From contig JACSYO010002116.1 in NCBI GenBank assembly GCA_016806645.1, positions 5,177,001 to 5,241,000 on the forward strand: a DNA stretch of 64,000 bases. The letters run 5' to 3'. The notes beneath the pieces were generated by a model. The model made no database searches and was not told the DNA's origin. It was given only the letters and a program-made list of their open reading frames with translations. This stretch comes from Ophiodon elongatus. Its lineage: Eukaryota > Chordata > Actinopteri > Perciformes > Hexagrammidae. Position 1 is the first letter of the stretch. Every line of letters starts with the position of its first letter. The position numbers and the translations under genes were made by a program. Positions 62,520 to 64,000 of the stretch are shown here, piece after piece.

Positions 62520-64000
62520 CAGACACATACTCACGCACGTGTTCAGCGACTGGTCATGTGATAGCTCCTTCCCCTCTTAACACGGGGCATCATCAACACT
62601 GAAGTTGCATGCATTCATACCATCTCTATTCTCTACACGGGAAAGCACACGCCCACAAGCAGTTCCCCTTTTATCACTCAACACATTCTCCAACATTTAA
62701 ACAGGAAGACACCATGAAGTTAAGAATGCAACGTCTGTTGAAACCGAAAAAATGTGTAACACAACGTGAAAGTGAACCCTTTTGTTTCAACTGTTTGGCT
62801 AATTCAGCTAGTGAGCATTGCCGCTTCCAGTGGGCTCCTGGGAAACCTCGGAGATCAAACGCAATGCCGTCAGACAGCAACAACCGCTCTCTTTTCAGTT
62901 GCTTCAGATCAGCTGTTTGTAGACGCAAAAAGAAGCTCAAGTAAATTCTCACTGACTAAATTTACCTCCTTGTGAGAATCAACCGAACAGCTGACTGCAA
63001 TGAAAACCCACTGAAAGGTGTTGCTTTTAAATGTGATTAAATGCACTTTGTACCGTGTAACTTAAATCTCACCTGTGCAGCAGAGAGAGGGAGTAGAGAT
63101 GAAGGTCTTCTCCTCCTCAGTTCCACGCACTTCCTCAGCTTACAGATCTGATGGCCAGTGCTGCGGTTGAGGCAGCAACTGCACTGGCCACAGCTGATCC
63201 TCCTCTGGCATGGCTCACATGCTCCACACCTGCTCCGCTTCTTCTTCTCCTTCTTCTGTGGTCTCGCAGCGGTCCAGGAGGGCCAGCAGGCCCCTTCTGG
63301 CCCAAAGGATCCGGGTAGAAGAGAGGGACTGGACTCCCCGTACCCGGTCTCTGATTCCGTGTCAAAAGAAAAAGAGGATTGAGTGCTTTCTGAGCTGCAG
63401 GAGAAGGTGAAGCTACAGTCCAGAGAAGGAGTCACGATCTTCGACAATGGGTCCGGCTCGGCAACCACAATGCTGTCCTTGCTGAGGTTTGGTTGACACT
63501 TGGCTGTACGGGCATCTGTGCTCAAGTGAGGAAAGAGTGACAATGACGCCGATGGTGTGTCTTTCTGGCTGTGGTGCTCCAACGGCTCTCGATCGGATTC
63601 ACTATCTTTGGTCTGCGTCTCTGCTGGTGTGCAAGCTTGTCTCTCTCCCGGAGGGGAATGGATCGTTCGGCTTTGCAGTTGGGGTGGTTCCCCGTGGCTT
63701 GACTCCTTCAAACACCAGGGTTTGAAGGAGTCACTATGGATGATAACTGGCGTATTTCTTTTCACGAGAACAGTCTGCACCATCGGGGCTGTTTCAGTGA
63801 CGACTGAGGAGCCTGTGAATTGAGGTTTAGCACCATGAACGCTTGGTTGCATGTCTGTCTTACCCTGGCTCAGAAACTCTGGCTCAAGTGCCTCTGAGGT
63901 GGAGGGGGCTTTGGTGGGATTTGAGGTAGCTGTGTTGGAGACAAATAGCCCACGTACAGGTGAATGTGACTGAGCTGTTAGTCCATTGTTAGGGTGAGGT
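39719..64000 (-). CDS. tet1: TET1 methylcytosine dioxygenase (5' end beyond window)
   Basis: Oxidises 5-methylcytosine to 5-hydroxymethyl-, formyl- and carboxylcytosine in chromatin, using Fe(II) and 2-oxoglutarate. Exons, 5' to 3': >64000-63073, 46398-44130, 43602-43512, 42992-42899, 42571-42363, 42274-42124, 41868-41779, 41617-41480, 41351-41175, 41019-40884, 40752-39719. The first ends in a CXXC zinc finger. The 2.27-kb exon is disordered but holds RNLSFDQAIAIEALTQL, diagnostic of TET1. The Cys-rich domain contains GPYYTHLGAGPSVPAVRELM, CGASFSFGCSWSMYFNGCKF and RTCACQGLDQDTCG. The double-stranded beta-helix has Fe ligands in CAHAHKDTHN, with the distal His and 2OG-binding Arg in SHGSILIECARRELHATT. 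The C-terminus reads VVTVSPYALTQVTGPYNRWT. Phases agree at every junction. It lies upstream of ccar1 on the same strand, as in human. Confidence 0.96.
43937..43967. repeat. (TG)n microsatellite in tet1 intron
   Basis: About 15 units just downstream of the large tet1 exon. Confidence 0.95.
44130..46398 (-). other. tet1: 2,269-bp tet1 exon, mostly disordered, with SUMO-type motifs
   Basis: Acceptor TGTGTCTCAG|GTGG and donor TGTGTGG|GTGAGT. It encodes 756 codons of low-order sequence, with EALTQLAAI and EEEVAAQLADLAFII helices, a basic patch near KKPRATPSKPRKKK, and a C-terminal cysteine pair SCQCV that starts the Cys-rich domain. Repeated psi-K-x-E motifs are visible: IKLE, IKTE, VKKE, IKKE, IKVE, IKSE. 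Confidence 0.9.
47780..48290. repeat. Dispersed repeat, copy A
   Basis: Contains gtcaaaggcagctctgaggt and taagaggattaatactgag, matching the copy at 59,380-59,620. Both belong to a fish repeat family I recognise but cannot classify. Confidence 0.5.
49018..49082 (+). repeat. G-rich, quadruplex-prone tract
   Basis: Plus strand carries seven or more runs of three to eight guanines with short T, A or C spacers. Potential G-quadruplex on the strand that is template for tet1. Confidence 0.7.
49601..54544. other. tet1: tet1 long intron, middle
   Basis: No exon recognised. Short low-complexity runs: (CT)n near 49,628-49,645, (AG)n near 50,590-50,610, and a T-run near 52,003-52,018. A fragment at 54,236-54,310 (gatgcatcgaaactgatatc, then ggtccgatactgactc) resembles a hAT-derived fish repeat. 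Confidence 0.45.
54580..55310 (+). mobile_element. Decayed L2-clade LINE fragment (reverse transcriptase remnant)
   Basis: Translation in broken frames shows the reverse-transcriptase motifs GVPQGSVLGPLLFILYM (54,727-54,782) and CYADDTQLYIS (around 54,825-54,850), then LNSNKSEILIIGP and LGVIFD-like text (NIGFIFDQTLSFERH). The tail about 55,200-55,310 resembles the LINE 3' end (gtaaagtgcctttaagtgc). Frameshifts and deletions separate the motifs, so it is inactive. Inserted in the tet1 intron, antisense to tet1. Confidence 0.8.
55993..56063. repeat. (AC)n microsatellite
   Basis: About 35 uninterrupted units in the long tet1 intron. Confidence 0.97.
56064..58316. other. tet1: tet1 long intron segment without recognised features
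   Basis: No exon, RNA gene or recognisable element seen. A purine-rich run lies at about 57,006-57,044. Low coding character in all frames. Confidence 0.4.
58319..58368. repeat. (AC)n microsatellite
   Basis: About 25 units; purine-pyrimidine alternation continues at both edges. Confidence 0.96.
58917..59211. mobile_element. MITE-like element with imperfect terminal inverted repeats
   Basis: The left end tagagctcggcaata and the reverse complement of the right end (tagcacttggcgata) match at 11 of 15 positions. The 295-bp interior is AT-rich, without coding capacity, with atcatgatataatc-type sequence. This resembles short non-autonomous DNA elements of fish whose ends read like gctgggcaatat. 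Confidence 0.45.
59380..59620. repeat. Dispersed repeat, copy B
   Basis: Contains gtcaaaagcagcactcaaat and taaaagcattgggactgag, homologous to the copy at 47,780-48,290 in the same orientation. Confidence 0.5.
59621..63072. other. tet1: tet1 long intron, 5' part
   Basis: No exon recognised between the repeat copy and the CXXC exon. Holds one (AC)n run at 62,477-62,514, shorter CA/TG runs near 60,131-60,145 and 60,992-61,004, and a T-run near 60,247-60,260. Whether an internal promoter lies here cannot be told from sequence. Confidence 0.4.
62477..62514. repeat. (AC)n microsatellite
   Basis: About 19 units in the long tet1 intron. Confidence 0.96.
63127..63245 (-). other. tet1: CXXC zinc finger of tet1
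   Basis: Eight-cysteine module written CGACEPCQRR, then CGQCSCC, then HQICKLRKC. It follows a basic KKEKKKRSR linker. The CxxCxxC(n)CxxCxxC arrangement and the trailing C-x4-C are those of TET1/CXXC-type CpG-binding fingers. Confidence 0.95.

Noticed and set aside
46399..63072. Search for nested genes, tRNA or snRNA genes in the long tet1 intron
   Set aside because: No clover-leaf box A/B pattern, snRNA motif or coherent splice-linked frame could be found by eye.

Overview
The window is vertebrate nuclear DNA, almost certainly from a teleost fish and probably a spiny-rayed one. The evidence is five multi-exon genes with GT-AG introns, a fish-type eIF4E paralogue, abundant (CA/TG)n and (TA)n microsatellites, and several dispersed repeats of a kind common in teleosts. 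No bacterial, organellar or viral genes were seen. Every exon boundary below was read by eye. In the four genes complete in the window, codon phases agree at every junction and the exon lengths sum to a multiple of three.

Layout. Positions 1-17,260 hold ccar1 (minus strand, 1,261 codons, 25 coding exons plus a 5' non-coding exon). Positions 18,210-21,770 hold nfu1 (minus, 262 aa, 8 exons). Positions 23,020-26,818 hold a TMEM150/Frag1-DRAM-Sfk1 family membrane protein (plus, 248 aa, 7 exons), whose last intron has U12-type splice signals. Positions 28,934-34,803 hold an eIF4E class 1 gene most like the fish paralogue eif4e1c (minus, 212 aa, 7 exons). From 39,719 past the right edge lies tet1 (minus, partial at its 5' end). 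It has the complete catalytic domain, a 2.27-kb exon, a 16.7-kb intron, and the CXXC zinc-finger exon cut by the window end.

The genes do not form an operon. ccar1 is a transcription and apoptosis coactivator, nfu1 a mitochondrial Fe-S carrier, eif4e1c a cap-binding initiation factor, and tet1 a 5-methylcytosine dioxygenase. In human, as I recall it, TET1 and CCAR1 are adjacent and co-oriented. Here they keep that orientation, but nfu1, the TMEM150-like gene and eif4e1c lie between them.

The most interesting points are: the U12-type intron carrying a 28-copy 12-bp minisatellite; two non-canonical donor sites in ccar1; a 44-residue polyglutamine tract in ccar1; a (CA)n tract immediately after the tet1 stop codon; a cluster of SUMO-type motifs in tet1; and a roughly 330-bp TA-rich satellite about 105 bp upstream of the eif4e1c start codon. 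No novel multi-gene system was found.
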